Shown: positions 8,456-17,053, counted from the first letter of the stretch. The stretch is DNA of 32,068 nucleotides from an uncultured Lachnospiraceae bacterium (GCA_947175175.1 CAMWLV010000031.1:1-32068); one strand, 5' to 3'. Made by a program: numbers and translations. The notes: generated by a model from the sequence alone, not told the origin.

Positions 8456-10228
8456 ATGAGACAACAATCAAAATGGCCTTATGCCATATTAGTCCTATTT
8501 ATTGTAATAGCGCTTGGTACAACATTTTATTGCAGTCTTTCTTACCACTATGAGATACAGGGAGATGTGACAGAGTTGTCATATTTTGACATGGAGATTT
8601 ACGGATATGATGCGGTTTCAGCAGGTGTCGGAGCAGGCAAAAGCTTTACAGTCATTGGTGAAGATCCGCAGTTTATTCTGACGCTCACGCCGGAAAATAT
8701 GGAAGAAAATGGTATAAAATATGATATGAAGGATATCGGTGGACTCAAACTGATGTTTGGAGAGGCCTGGGCAGGCAAAGAGCCGCTTCCAGTGCAGGTA
8801 TTTTATGCTGGAATGGGTGAGGCCTTTTCGGAAAAGCATTCTGTAAAAAGTGTGTTGGAGGCAGGACAACAGTCACTGTTGATTCCGATTCCTGTTGGAC
8901 AGTACCAGAAATTTCGATTTGATATTGACGGCGATTTCAAGCTTGTGGGGATACGAAGCTGCGCAGAGGCGATGGCTGCACAGGCATATGTGTCGCAGAA
9001 GACAGTGGACATGTGTATTTGGTCTTTTCCGGCGATTATCATAGGATTTAGCCTGATTTTCTGGGCGCATCGGGTTCGTATGAGACAAGGCGGTTTTACA
9101 GTGAAGAGCTATGCAAAAAATGTTTTTCTGGGCGAAGCTCCTTCTCCAGACCGTGAAATCTATTTTGATTATCTGCGTGTGCTTGCCGTGATTCTTGTCA
9201 TATTGGCACATTCCTGTTCACCAATGGTGGATTTGGCAGATACAGGGTGGAAGCGATTGGTGCTGGTCTGTGGGCTGAGTCTGGGACTCTGTTGTAATCT
9301 GTTGTACGTCATGCTCTCCGGAACCCTGCTTTTAAGCTCCAGAAAGAATGGCGCAGAAAGTGTGGCTGCATTCTATATAAAGAGAGCGTCAAAAGTCATC
9401 ATACCACTGATTGCGTATTATTTGCTTTTATTATATCTGAACGGTGAGGTACATTTCCTTCCACCACGGAATATTGGTAATTCGTTCAAACGCATCATGA
9501 CAGGGGCGCCTGATGCGGGGCCGCATCTGTGGCTTATTTACACAATTGTGGCGCTGTATTTTGTCACACCGTTTTTCCGGGTGATGGTTCAGCACATGAG
9601 CGACAGACTTCTTTTTGCAATGGCGATAGTGATACTGGCACTCAATATGCTGACAACGTATCTGCCATTGTTTGGTATGGCGTTTGGTGCGACAACATTT
9701 CTTGCAGGCTGGGAAGGTGTATTTTTGCTGGGATATATCATAACTCGGCAGAATAATCTTGCGGGTGCATCGCGGAGAAATCATATCATGATGATTGCGG
9801 CGGTTGTGTCCTACATTGTAATGGTCACAGTAGTATGCGCGGATTCGGCTCAGATGAATTATGTGTATGGCAGCACGCCGACAATGGTGATCACTTCCTG
9901 TGGGATTTTTGCCCTGTTTGTGAATTATAAGTATAAATTCAGAGGAAAATCAAATGTACTGGTGCGGCTGTGCTCTAAGTACAGTTATTCGATCATACTG
10001 ATACATTGGTATGCACTCTTTGTTGTAGTGCAGGGAAAATTTCACATTACAGCGCTGCGTTTTGGCTGTCTTGGCGGCATTGCAGCGAGCGTTGCTGTTA
10101 CACTGATCGTTTGTATTGTTCTGGCATTTGTATTTGACAATACGGTCGTCATCGTGTGCAATGTGCTTTTCGATAAACTGACGGCGGGACTGTTGGATGA
10201 AAAGTATAGTATCCGAAAAAGTGCATAA
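8456..10228 (+). CDS. Membrane acyltransferase (acyltransferase-3 family) with N-terminal extracytoplasmic domain
   Basis: 590 aa. Residues ~7-28 form a membrane segment, ~30-185 a predicted extracytoplasmic beta-rich domain, and ~190-205 a second membrane segment. The acyltransferase-3 domain starts near residue 228 with YFDYLRVLAVILVILAHS, giving the family's conserved Arg and His, and continues with about ten membrane segments. Such enzymes transfer acetyl or other acyl groups to cell-surface glycans or peptidoglycan. Because the protein is encoded between a lipid kinase and peptidoglycan-related genes, an envelope glycan acceptor is plausible. The N-terminal domain is not the SGNH domain of OatA; I cannot name it. 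The ribosome binding site AAGGAA lies in the end of the preceding gene. Confidence 0.8.
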   Translation: MRQQSKWPYAILVLFIVIALGTTFYCSLSYHYEIQGDVTELSYFDMEIYGYDAVSAGVGAGKSFTVIGEDPQFILTLTPENMEENGIKYDMKDIGGLKLMFGEAWAGKEPLPVQVFYAGMGEAFSEKHSVKSVLEAGQQSLLIPIPVGQYQKFRFDIDGDFKLVGIRSCAEAMAAQAYVSQKTVDMCIWSFPAIIIGFSLIFWAHRVRMRQGGFTVKSYAKNVFLGEAPSPDREIYFDYLRVLAVILVILAHSCSPMVDLADTGWKRLVLVCGLSLGLCCNLLYVMLSGTLLLSSRKNGAESVAAFYIKRASKVIIPLIAYYLLLLYLNGEVHFLPPRNIGNSFKRIMTGAPDAGPHLWLIYTIVALYFVTPFFRVMVQHMSDRLLFAMAIVILALNMLTTYLPLFGMAFGATTFLAGWEGVFLLGYIITRQNNLAGASRRNHIMMIAAVVSYIVMVTVVCADSAQMNYVYGSTPTMVITSCGIFALFVNYKYKFRGKSNVLVRLCSKYSYSIILIHWYALFVVVQGKFHITALRFGCLGGIAASVAVTLIVCIVLAFVFDNTVVIVCNVLFDKLTAGLLDEKYSIRKSA

Positions 10229-10266
10229 AATATAGCAATTGTGATAGTGTGGAAGGTGAACTGTCT

Positions 10267-11007
10267 GTGAGAATGCTGACAGGAGCCATGGCATTTATCG
10301 TGTGTGTTCCCCTGATTGGAATGTTGTTGATCAAGCCGGATAAGCGTATCTGGAAAGAAGGGGAAGATGACACAAGTGTCATTAATGAGAGCTTTGAGAT
10401 TTCTGTCAAGGAAGAGAATGGTATTTTTTATTACAAACCAGAAACCCTAACAGGGTTACTGATGTACCGCGCGATACCAGAAGATACGGCATTTAGCAGC
10501 TCTGAAGATTACATTGTCAAGTCAGATGAAGTGTATTATGATCCCGAACAGGAATACTTAAAGGCGCTCGCAGTCGTATGTCGCAGCAGTGTGGTATCCG
10601 CATGGGAGACCGAGCAGCGGCCCGCGGTTCTTGACTATAATGTCATGCAGTTTGAGGCTGGAGGTCTTTACAGGATTATCCAGGGAAATGCCGTGTACAC
10701 GAAGGTGTTGTCAAATTCCGATGCGCTGTCAGGAGGCAGTATGTTATCATTTGACAATGAGAATGTTAAATTAAACGAAATAGAGCGGGCAGTAGATGCC
10801 ACAAAAGGAGCTGTGATTACAAGAGATGGAAAAGTAATGACAGCTCCTTTTTTTACCACCACACCATCTGGAATGCTTGTCGGGGAGGCGGGAGACGGAG
10901 TCGGATTTTCCTTAAATTATGCCTATGAGCTGGCAATTTCGGGTATGAGTTTTTATGAGATTTTAAAGTACTTTTATGACGATATCAGGGTTATTATTTA
11001 CGAGTAA
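10267..11007 (+). CDS. SpoIID-like (SpoIID/LytB domain) protein, catalytic Glu apparently missing
   Basis: 246 aa with one N-terminal membrane segment (MAFIVCVPLIGMLLI). Similarity to SpoIID is visible in three blocks: EYLKALAVVCRSSVVSAW (family EALKAQAVAART), AVDATKGAVITRDGKVMTAPF (21-residue block, shortened here to its key text) and GDGVGFSLNYAYELA with FYEILKYFY. SpoIID is the lytic transglycosylase of the engulfing mother cell. In the block where SpoIID has its catalytic Glu (SEMP), this protein reads RAIP, so activity is doubtful. A SpoIIQ-like gene follows, supporting a sporulation origin. The start is uncertain: GTG at 10249 or GTG at 10267, which is 10 nt after GGAAGG. Confidence 0.7.
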   Translation: MRMLTGAMAFIVCVPLIGMLLIKPDKRIWKEGEDDTSVINESFEISVKEENGIFYYKPETLTGLLMYRAIPEDTAFSSSEDYIVKSDEVYYDPEQEYLKALAVVCRSSVVSAWETEQRPAVLDYNVMQFEAGGLYRIIQGNAVYTKVLSNSDALSGGSMLSFDNENVKLNEIERAVDATKGAVITRDGKVMTAPFFTTTPSGMLVGEAGDGVGFSLNYAYELAISGMSFYEILKYFYDDIRVIIYE

Positions 11008-11046
11008 ATCCATGAATAAAAACCTCCTAACGAGTCAATGCTATGG

Positions 11047-11072
11047 TAAAGGAACTGTCTACGGTTCCTTAG
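11047..11072 (+). repeat. Short hairpin copy of the AAGGAACTGT repeat family
   Basis: AAGGAAC (11049-11055), an 8-nt loop and GTTCCTT (11064-11070) form a perfect 7-bp stem between the SpoIID-like and SpoIIQ-like genes. The left arm matches the termini of the repeats at 14406, 20668, 26553 and 31248. There is no T-run, so it is not a typical terminator. Confidence 0.6.
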
Positions 11073-11103
11073 GCAAAGGGCTTGCCGGAAATGGAGGGAA
11101 AGG

Positions 11104-12006
11104 ATGAACAGACGAAATAACAAACGTCCTGCCTTGCAGAAGGAGAAGATCAGTATCATTGCAGCATCAGTATTTGTGTTGTCGGCACTTACTCTTGCGG
11201 GCGTGTATATGTCATCGCAGGGCGACAAGAAAAAAGAAGAAAATCGTATAGATTTTGCGAAACTGGAACAGGAAAACATTACAACAGAGGAAGGCGATAC
11301 CGGCCTGGCTGATACCAGGTTTGTATCAGGAAAGGCAGAGTCTAACGTAGAATCAAACAATAAGACACAGACAGATAACCGATTTGTCGATCCAGACATC
11401 TATGATCTGAGTGATAACAATGACATGGATGTTGATCCGGCGTTTACGGAGGCAAACTCCGGGCAGGTTGAGAATACCAATCAGGATAATGCAAAAGCAG
11501 GTACGGACAAAGCGGCTGTGTTCATGGAAGGACAAGAACAGGCACAGGAGCAGGAACTCATAACAGAAACACCGCTTTATTTCTCAGAGGAAGATTCCCT
11601 TGCACTCCCGATTATCGGAGATGTATTGTTGGACTACAGCATGGATAAGGCGGTGTATCATCCCACGATGCAGCAATATCGCTACAATCCGGCACTTGTT
11701 GTCGCAGCCAGCGAAGGACAGGATATTACTGCAGCAGCAGACGGTGTTGTGTCAGATGTGTATTACGATTCACAGACAGGAAATACCATACGTTTTGACC
11801 TTGGTAACGGATATATGCTAACCTATGGACAGCTTGACAACATCAGTGTGAACGTAGGGGACAAAGTTTCCGCAGGCGATATTGTAGGAAAGGTTGCAAA
11901 ACCGACGATTTATTACACCGAAGAGGGAACGAATATTTATTATAAGCTTACGAAAGATGGAGAACCAGTTGATCCATTACACAGGTCTGCTGGACAGAGT
12001 CAATAA
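11104..12006 (+). CDS. SpoIIQ-like protein with degenerate LytM/M23 domain
   Basis: 300 aa. A basic N-terminus and membrane segment (~18-37) are followed by an acidic, Asn/Gln-rich low-complexity linker (~45-160) and a C-terminal M23-like domain (~175-298). The fold is recognisable from ITAAADGVVSDVYYD, DLGNGYMLTYGQL, VSAGDIVGKV and VDPL. Zinc ligands of active M23 enzymes are all replaced: HxGxD reads NPALV, YxHL reads YGQL, and HLHFE reads NIYYK. It is therefore a structural domain, as in B. subtilis SpoIIQ, which bridges the forespore membrane to SpoIIIAH during engulfment. The preceding SpoIID-like gene fits the clostridial spoIID-spoIIQ pairing. The ATG has GGAGGGAAAGG upstream. A general scaffold or envelope role cannot be excluded. 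Confidence 0.7.
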   Translation: MNRRNNKRPALQKEKISIIAASVFVLSALTLAGVYMSSQGDKKKEENRIDFAKLEQENITTEEGDTGLADTRFVSGKAESNVESNNKTQTDNRFVDPDIYDLSDNNDMDVDPAFTEANSGQVENTNQDNAKAGTDKAAVFMEGQEQAQEQELITETPLYFSEEDSLALPIIGDVLLDYSMDKAVYHPTMQQYRYNPALVVAASEGQDITAAADGVVSDVYYDSQTGNTIRFDLGNGYMLTYGQLDNISVNVGDKVSAGDIVGKVAKPTIYYTEEGTNIYYKLTKDGEPVDPLHRSAGQSQ

Positions 12007-12018
12007 ATAGGAAAGGCA

Positions 12019-12042
12019 TGGTAATTTTTACCAAGGTTTTTT
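12019..12042 (+). terminator. Possible weak intrinsic terminator after the SpoIIQ-like gene
   Basis: TGGTAA (12019-12024) and TTACCA (12028-12033) form a 6-bp stem with a 3-nt loop, followed after AAGG by six T. The stem is short and AT-rich, and it lies only 7 nt before the amidohydrolase start, so it could instead affect that gene's translation. Confidence 0.35.
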
Positions 12043-12048
12043 ATAGAA

Positions 12049-13221
12049 ATGCTTTTATTGGAAAATGCGGCAATCCGCAGTATGAGTGACATGATTCGTG
12101 AACAATATCAGACAGACATTTTTGAGGGCAGCATACTTATTAAGGATGGAAAAATCCTTGAAGTGTCTCCGAGAATTGAACTTCCTGAATCTGCGGACTG
12201 CATGAAGATAGATGTGAACCATCATCTGGTAATGCCAGGGCTGATCGAGGCGCACTGTCATATGGGTATCACCGAGGAGAAGAAGGGGCAGGAGGGCGAT
12301 GACTGTAATGAGACAGTTCATCCCGTCACCCCGATGCTCCGCGCGATTGATGCGATCAATACGATGGATGCCGCCTTTGCTGACGCGGTTAGAGCAGGCA
12401 TTACCACTGCAAACATTGGTCCCGGCAGCGCAAACGTTGTCGGAGGCCAGTTTGCCGTTGTGAAGACAAGCGGAAGGCGGATCGATGACCTGATCTTAAA
12501 ATTTCCTTCCGCCATGAAAATTGCTTTTGGCGAAAATCCCAAGGTAAATTATGCCGGGATGAATACATCACCCGTAACGCGCATGGCGATTGCCGGATTG
12601 CTTCGGGAAGAGCTGGTAAATGCACGATCCTATCTGGAAAAGCGGGATCAGAACAATGTGGACTATAATCTTCACTATGAGGCATGGCGCCCTGTGTTTG
12701 CAAAGGAGATTCCGTTAAAGGCGCATGTGCACCGCGTAGATGACATTTTTACTGCAATTCGTATTGCCAAGGAATTTAATCTGAATATGACACTTGACCA
12801 CTGCAGTGAGGGACATCTGATTGCTGAAGAGATTGTTGCATCCGGGTTTCCTGCTATTGTGGGACCAGACCTCACTACCCGCAACAAGATCGAAGTGCAG
12901 AATGTAGCGTTTAAGACAGCAGGAATACTCGCCAATGCAGGTGCGATGGTGTCAATCACGACAGACCATCCGGTTTCACTGATCCAGTCACTTCCGTTGT
13001 GTGTTGGACTGAGTGTAAAGCATGGGCTCTCAATGGAAGACGGATTTAAAGCATTGACTGTAAATGCTGCCAAAATCTGTGGCGTATCAGACCGGATTGG
13101 CTGTATTGAACCTGGAAAGGACGCAGACATCGCTGTCTTTGACGGAAACCCTATGGAAGTATTTACAAATACATTGATGACAATTATCGATGGGAAAATT
13201 GTATATAGAGAAGATGCGTAA
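12049..13221 (+). CDS. Amidohydrolase (imidazolonepropionase-like)
   Basis: 390 aa, full length for the metal-dependent amidohydrolase superfamily. The N-terminal beta domain (LLLENAAI, GSILIKDGKILEV) is followed by the HCHMG metal motif (~69-73). Further expected ligands appear in KAHVHRVDD, LDHCSEGH and TTDHPV, and the family's C-terminal CIEPGKDADIAVFDGNP is intact. The closest general type is imidazolonepropionase-like cyclic amidohydrolases; the substrate cannot be read from sequence. The start has only a weak AAGG upstream, but the protein begins in register with the family, so it is accepted. It is encoded 42 nt after the SpoIIQ-like gene. Confidence 0.87.
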   Translation: MLLLENAAIRSMSDMIREQYQTDIFEGSILIKDGKILEVSPRIELPESADCMKIDVNHHLVMPGLIEAHCHMGITEEKKGQEGDDCNETVHPVTPMLRAIDAINTMDAAFADAVRAGITTANIGPGSANVVGGQFAVVKTSGRRIDDLILKFPSAMKIAFGENPKVNYAGMNTSPVTRMAIAGLLREELVNARSYLEKRDQNNVDYNLHYEAWRPVFAKEIPLKAHVHRVDDIFTAIRIAKEFNLNMTLDHCSEGHLIAEEIVASGFPAIVGPDLTTRNKIEVQNVAFKTAGILANAGAMVSITTDHPVSLIQSLPLCVGLSVKHGLSMEDGFKALTVNAAKICGVSDRIGCIEPGKDADIAVFDGNPMEVFTNTLMTIIDGKIVYREDA

Positions 13222-13417
13222 AACTTATTGCATAAATTTGTATGTGTTTATTCAAGAAATATAGTAAAAGTGATGAAAAGTAAAAATTGCTTAAAAATGA
13301 CTTTCCAAATGAATAAAGTTGATATATAATCAATTTAAAAGTATCATGTTATTAACACAATATAATTTAGCTTACATCGTATGCGAGTTTGACTCGCTAT
13401 TCGCTCTCTCAATAACG

Positions 13418-13449
13418 CCCGCAGATCTACATGGATTTGCGGGTTCTTT
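13418..13449 (+). terminator. Probable intrinsic terminator in the gap before murI
   Basis: CCCGCAGATC (13418-13427) pairs with GATTTGCGGG (13434-13443; one G-T pair) around a 6-nt loop, followed by TTCTTTA. The surrounding gap 13222-13534 holds no gene. It also contains TATAAT near 13324-13329 and a perfect small hairpin GCGAGT-TTG-ACTCGC at 13383-13397, so a promoter followed by a structured leader before murI is possible. Confidence 0.5.
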
Positions 13450-13534
13450 ATGCACACGCTGATGCAGGTGAAATATGCCACTGGAGTGGTGCATCGGCGG
13501 CGATTTAAGTAATTTTAAGGATTAGGAAACGGCA

Positions 13535-14356
13535 ATGTACATTGGTATTTTTGATTCGGGCATTGGCGGAATGACACTTCTGCATCAGGCGATGGTGCTG
13601 ATGCCTCATGAGAATTTTATATTTTATGCTGACACAGACCATGTTCCATATGGAACCAAGACGAGGGAGCAGGTCACATCTTATGTGGATGAAGTGATTC
13701 GCTTTATGATGGGACGTGACTGTAAGGCAGTGGTGATTGCGTGCAATACAGCGACCGCGGTGGCGGCAGAGCTGATGCGCAGTAGATATGAATCGCTGCC
13801 CATCATAGGAATTGAGCCGGCAGTGAAGCCAGCGGTAGCGGAGAGCATGGGAAAGCGTGTGCTGGTGGTTGCGACGCCGCTTACAGTGCATGAAAAGAGG
13901 CTTAGAAAGCTTGTGGAGCGTGTTGATGATGGGCATTTGGTTGATTTGTTGGAGCTGCCGGGGCTCGTGGAATTTGCAGAGAGTGGCGAGTTTGTGTCGG
14001 ACAATGTGACGGCATATTTGCAGGAGAGGCTTTCAGGGTATACGCTTGACGACTACAGGGAGCTGGTGCTTGGCTGCACGCATTTCAATTATTTTAAGGA
14101 TACCTTTCGGGCGCTGATCCCACCACAGGTACATATGATCGATGGAAGCCTGGGGACGATACGCCAGCTTATGCGTGTGCTGGATTCGCGGCAGGAGCTT
14201 TTAGATCCATTGCCAGAAGCAGGTGTAGACTGGGAACTGGTTAAAAATAACATTTGTGTCAGATATTTTGAGTCCGGCAGAGAGATTACTGATGCTGTAA
14301 AGCTCGATACGATCAGACAATTACATGAAAGACTGGAAAAGATGAGAAAAATATAA
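13535..14356 (+). CDS. murI: Glutamate racemase
   Basis: 273 aa. MurI converts L-glutamate to the D-glutamate used by MurD for peptidoglycan stem peptides, in the cytoplasm and without a cofactor. The N-terminal GIFDSGIGGMT, the first catalytic cysteine in ACNTATA and the second in LGCTHF are all present, as is the VPYGTK segment. Length fits the family. The start ATG is preceded by AGGAAACGG. The gene is separated from the amidohydrolase by 313 bp containing a terminator-like hairpin, so it is probably transcribed independently. A clear terminator follows. Confidence 0.95.
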   Translation: MYIGIFDSGIGGMTLLHQAMVLMPHENFIFYADTDHVPYGTKTREQVTSYVDEVIRFMMGRDCKAVVIACNTATAVAAELMRSRYESLPIIGIEPAVKPAVAESMGKRVLVVATPLTVHEKRLRKLVERVDDGHLVDLLELPGLVEFAESGEFVSDNVTAYLQERLSGYTLDDYRELVLGCTHFNYFKDTFRALIPPQVHMIDGSLGTIRQLMRVLDSRQELLDPLPEAGVDWELVKNNICVRYFESGREITDAVKLDTIRQLHERLEKMRKI

Positions 14357-14388
14357 CCGCGTAGGATTGAAAAGCCTACGCAGTTTTT
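14357..14388. terminator. Bidirectional intrinsic terminator between murI and the ABC permease gene
   Basis: GCGTAGG (14359-14365) and CCTACGC (14375-14381) form a perfect stem with a 9-nt loop, followed by AGTTTTTA on the plus strand. On the minus strand the same hairpin is followed by GGTTATATTTTT. It can serve both convergent genes. Confidence 0.8.
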
Positions 14389-14405
14389 ATATATTGTGAA
14401 GTTTT

Positions 14406-14422
14406 GATTCGACAGTTCCTTA
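14406..14422 (-). repeat. Half copy of the AAGGAACTGT repeat at the permease stop codon
   Basis: On the minus strand TAAGGAACTGTCGAATC begins exactly with the TAA stop codon of the ABC permease gene. No second arm is visible before the murI terminator. Family members elsewhere in the window share the TAAGGAACTGT start. Confidence 0.5.
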
Positions 14423-15277
14423 TTCCAGATTCAATCTCTTAGACATCATATGCAGGTTAATAAAGTACATGATCACTGCCACAATGACAGTCATAAGCAA
14501 TGTCAGGTTCATAGTTGGTGACATGATGCCAAAAGGCGTCAGGTTATTGTTATAGGATTCTGAGATAATCATCTTGGTATACATCGGTATCGTACAGACG
14601 TAACCGATGATCTGCATGATGAACTGTACTATAAAATATGCAAGGATTGCTCCTACAACGCGGTGCTTGGCGTAGAGCTGTCCCAGTGAAACACAGCCGA
14701 GTACTGTCACGATATTTGCAAAGATTGCGATGATGCAGTAAAACACCAAGTACGCAATATACGCTCCCAGACCGATGCCAAATTCATCTTCAAAATCGTA
14801 GAGCAGTGATGAAAATTCCCGTAAAAATTCTCTGCGCAATTCATCGTATTCGCCAGGAATAAATGAGAATATATGGTGTATCGCAACCTGGAAAATGATA
14901 TATATCGTTGCAGCAATCGCAAGCAGCATCAGTAAATAGGTGAATATGGATGCCAGGATCTTGGCATTTAAAATCTGTCTGGTGGATACGGGGAGTGTAT
15001 GCGTCAGGTAGCCCTGATCTGTGTAGCAGGTTTTATAAAACCGTATCGCAATAATGAGCATAGTTCCCAGCGTGCAGCCGATAAGTCCAAAGTAGTACAG
15101 GAAGACAGAAAGGATGAGAGCCATAACGGAGTACCATGCGATCGTCTCATCGTATTTGGGATTGATGGTCAGAATGACACCGCAAGTCAGGGCAGTCGTT
15201 CCACCCAATACGACCAGCATGATCAAGAGAGGGGAACAGAGTCCTTTCCATTCGTATTTTAATAGTTTTCCTAACAT
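14420..15277 (-). CDS. ABC transporter permease (ABC-2 like)
   Basis: 285 aa with about six membrane segments: ~18-38, ~58-80, ~105-130, ~165-195, ~205-225 and ~255-275. The arrangement resembles YtrC/ABC-2 export permeases. A charged, acidic cytoplasmic or external loop (~138-160) separates membrane segments 3 and 4. Its start overlaps the end of the ATPase gene by 7 nt, so the two are translationally coupled and surely form one transporter. YtrA-controlled transporters of this type are commonly linked to cell-envelope stress and peptide antibiotics; the cargo here is unknown. The stop codon is the first triplet of an intergenic repeat. Confidence 0.85.
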   Translation of the reverse strand: MLGKLLKYEWKGLCSPLLIMLVVLGGTTALTCGVILTINPKYDETIAWYSVMALILSVFLYYFGLIGCTLGTMLIIAIRFYKTCYTDQGYLTHTLPVSTRQILNAKILASIFTYLLMLLAIAATIYIIFQVAIHHIFSFIPGEYDELRREFLREFSSLLYDFEDEFGIGLGAYIAYLVFYCIIAIFANIVTVLGCVSLGQLYAKHRVVGAILAYFIVQFIMQIIGYVCTIPMYTKMIISESYNNNLTPFGIMSPTMNLTLLMTVIVAVIMYFINLHMMSKRLNLE

Positions 15278-16437
15278 GCGTACACCTCCCTGAAGTAAGT
15301 ATCTACAGATTTGCCCATCTGGCTTCTGATCGAGTCCACTGATGTATATAGCATAAGGGATCCGTTTTTCATAAAGATCACATCATCGAGTATATTTTCT
15401 ATGTCAGATATCAGATGAGTTGACAATATGATAGTGGAGCTTGGATTGTAGTTGGTGATGATGGTGCGCAGGATATAATCCCTTGCGGCAGGATCTACAC
15501 CGGCAATCGGCTCGTCAAGGATATACAGGTCTGCCTGTCTGCTCATAACTAAGATCAGCTGTACCTTTTCTTTTGTGCCTTTCGAGAGCGTCTTTAAGCG
15601 CGCGTCACTGCTGATGCCAAGCGTACCCAGCATACCATAGGCCTTCTCTGTTGAGAAATCCTCATAGAAATCCGCAAAGTATGACACCATCTGAGAGACT
15701 TTCATGCTGTTGTCCAGATAGGTGCGTTCTGGCAGATAAGATATCACTTTCTTCGTTGCAGGACATGGCTCCATGCCATTGATTAATATGTTTCCGCATG
15801 TCGGCGCAAGGAGACCGTTGATCATCTTGATGAGGGTTGTCTTGCCGCAGCCGTTTGGACCAAGAAGACCGATAATCCTTCCCCTTGGAATGATCAGGTT
15901 CATATGAAAGACGGACATATAGCTGCCCATGCCGGGATAGCGCTTGCACAGGTCATTTAGCTGCAGAAGCGGAGTATTATTGTACGGCATGTTAATGTTC
16001 GGATTATATTGTGTATTCTCATTTTGGGCGTAAGCTGGATTGTACTGTACAGCGTCGTTGTGTGTGTAAGCTGGATTGTTTTGTGGATAACTGTTCTGTA
16101 TATCATTATTTTGTGGATAAGTTAGGTTATTTTGCGCAGGTTCACTGGATGGATTGTCCTCTTGCAAGGAAACCGGGGTGCTTTGTGCAGGAATTGTCTG
16201 ATTCAGTACCTCGCCGTCTTGTGCTAAATATGGACTGGTCTGCACTGCATTGTCTTGTGCAGCAGCAATCAAATTGTTTTGTATGGTATTGTCCTGTGTA
16301 ATAACTGGATTGCTTTCCTGTACAGATACTGGATTGCCCTGAATGACATCATTCTGCATATATACTGAGTTATTCTGCACACTGTCATTCTGGGCATCAT
16401 CGTTTTGTGTGTAAGCCATACTGTTGTTTTCGTTCAC
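15271..16437 (-). CDS. ABC transporter ATPase with a ~155-residue Q/N-rich N-terminal extension
   Basis: 388 aa, whereas this ATPase class normally has about 230-300. The ABC domain starts near residue 156 with LLQLNDLCKRYPG and has Walker A GPNGCGKTT, signature LSKGTKEKV (in place of LSGGQ), Walker B LYILDEPIAGVDP and the switch STH. The first ~155 residues are almost entirely Asn, Gln, Asp, Pro, Ser, Tyr and hydrophobics in imperfect short repeats such as AQNDSVQNN, PQNNPAYTHN and YNPAYAQNEN. There is no signal peptide, so this tail is cytoplasmic. The start is GTG, 7 nt after GAGGGAGGG; an ATG-TGA start-stop overlaps it out of frame. An internal start just before the ABC domain is not supported by a visible ribosome binding site. 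Confidence 0.87.
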   Translation of the reverse strand: MNENNSMAYTQNDDAQNDSVQNNSVYMQNDVIQGNPVSVQESNPVITQDNTIQNNLIAAAQDNAVQTSPYLAQDGEVLNQTIPAQSTPVSLQEDNPSSEPAQNNLTYPQNNDIQNSYPQNNPAYTHNDAVQYNPAYAQNENTQYNPNINMPYNNTPLLQLNDLCKRYPGMGSYMSVFHMNLIIPRGRIIGLLGPNGCGKTTLIKMINGLLAPTCGNILINGMEPCPATKKVISYLPERTYLDNSMKVSQMVSYFADFYEDFSTEKAYGMLGTLGISSDARLKTLSKGTKEKVQLILVMSRQADLYILDEPIAGVDPAARDYILRTIITNYNPSSTIILSTHLISDIENILDDVIFMKNGSLMLYTSVDSIRSQMGKSVDTYFREVYAC

Positions 16438-16491
16438 ATTTGTTCCCTCCCTCGGTAATTTTTTTATTTCATATATTTAAAATTGATGGTT

Positions 16492-16851
16492 TTAGTGGAC
16501 GATACTTTTGATCAATTCCATTATTTCCTGATCATTAAATCCAAGTTCCCGTATATTTGCGATAAAGCTGTTTACCTGTGTCAGCGCCAGCTGGTGTCTG
16601 GCAGCTTCTATCTTCGTCATATCCTCTGTCACGATGCGGCCACTGTTTCGCTGTGTTACGATTAGTCCGCTGTGCTCAAGCTCAGCAAATGCCCGCTGCA
16701 TTGTGTTGGGGTTGACATTTGCTTCCGCTGCCAGATCTCTGACGCTTGGCAGCCGGTTTCCGGCTTTATAGATACCACAAACAATACGAATCAGTATTTT
16801 ATCATATAATTGTGAGTAGATCGGGCGCTCAGAATTCATTTGCCATGCCAT
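16492..16851 (-). CDS. GntR-family repressor, YtrA subfamily
   Basis: 119 aa, typical of YtrA regulators, which have a GntR winged helix and only a short C-terminal dimerisation tail. The N-terminal PIYSQLYDKI and the recognition region LPSVRDLAAEANVNPNTMQRAFAELE (here split: LPSVRDLAAEANV, NPNTMQRAFAEL) are diagnostic. The ATG has a perfect AAGGAGGT 7 nt upstream. It is the first gene of an operon with the ATPase and permease, and a dyad operator overlaps its promoter, so it most likely represses itself and the transporter until an inducer is present. Confidence 0.92.
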   Translation of the reverse strand: MAWQMNSERPIYSQLYDKILIRIVCGIYKAGNRLPSVRDLAAEANVNPNTMQRAFAELEHSGLIVTQRNSGRIVTEDMTKIEAARHQLALTQVNSFIANIRELGFNDQEIMELIKSIVH

Positions 16852-16866
16852 GTACTTACCTCCTTG

Positions 16867-16920
16867 TGTGTTAGTTGATTAATACACTAATACAATAATA
16901 CATTTTGGAAGAAATGTCAA
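16867..16920 (-). promoter_or_regulatory. Promoter and probable GntR operator of the gntR-ABC operon
   Basis: On the minus strand TTGACA (16915-16920), a 17-bp spacer and TATTGT (16892-16897) form the promoter. An inverted repeat TGTGTTAG-N12-CTAATACA (16867-16874 and 16887-16894) covers the -10 and start site, ending just before the ribosome binding site. Placement and YtrA-like half sites imply autorepression. Confidence 0.75.
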
Positions 16921-17053
16921 TATCAAATACAGAAAAATAATTGTTGTATAATATTGCTAAAAAATGAATGACAAACCATAAATATGTGGAAATTTTTGTA
17001 TGAATATGGTAAAATAATTAACGAATACGATAAAATTGTGTAAAATTTGCTGC

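Noticed and set aside
16437-16441. ATG-TGA start-stop overlapping the ATPase start as a regulatory minimal ORF
   Set aside because: A single overlapping ATG without its own ribosome binding site is common by chance; no evidence of a regulatory role.
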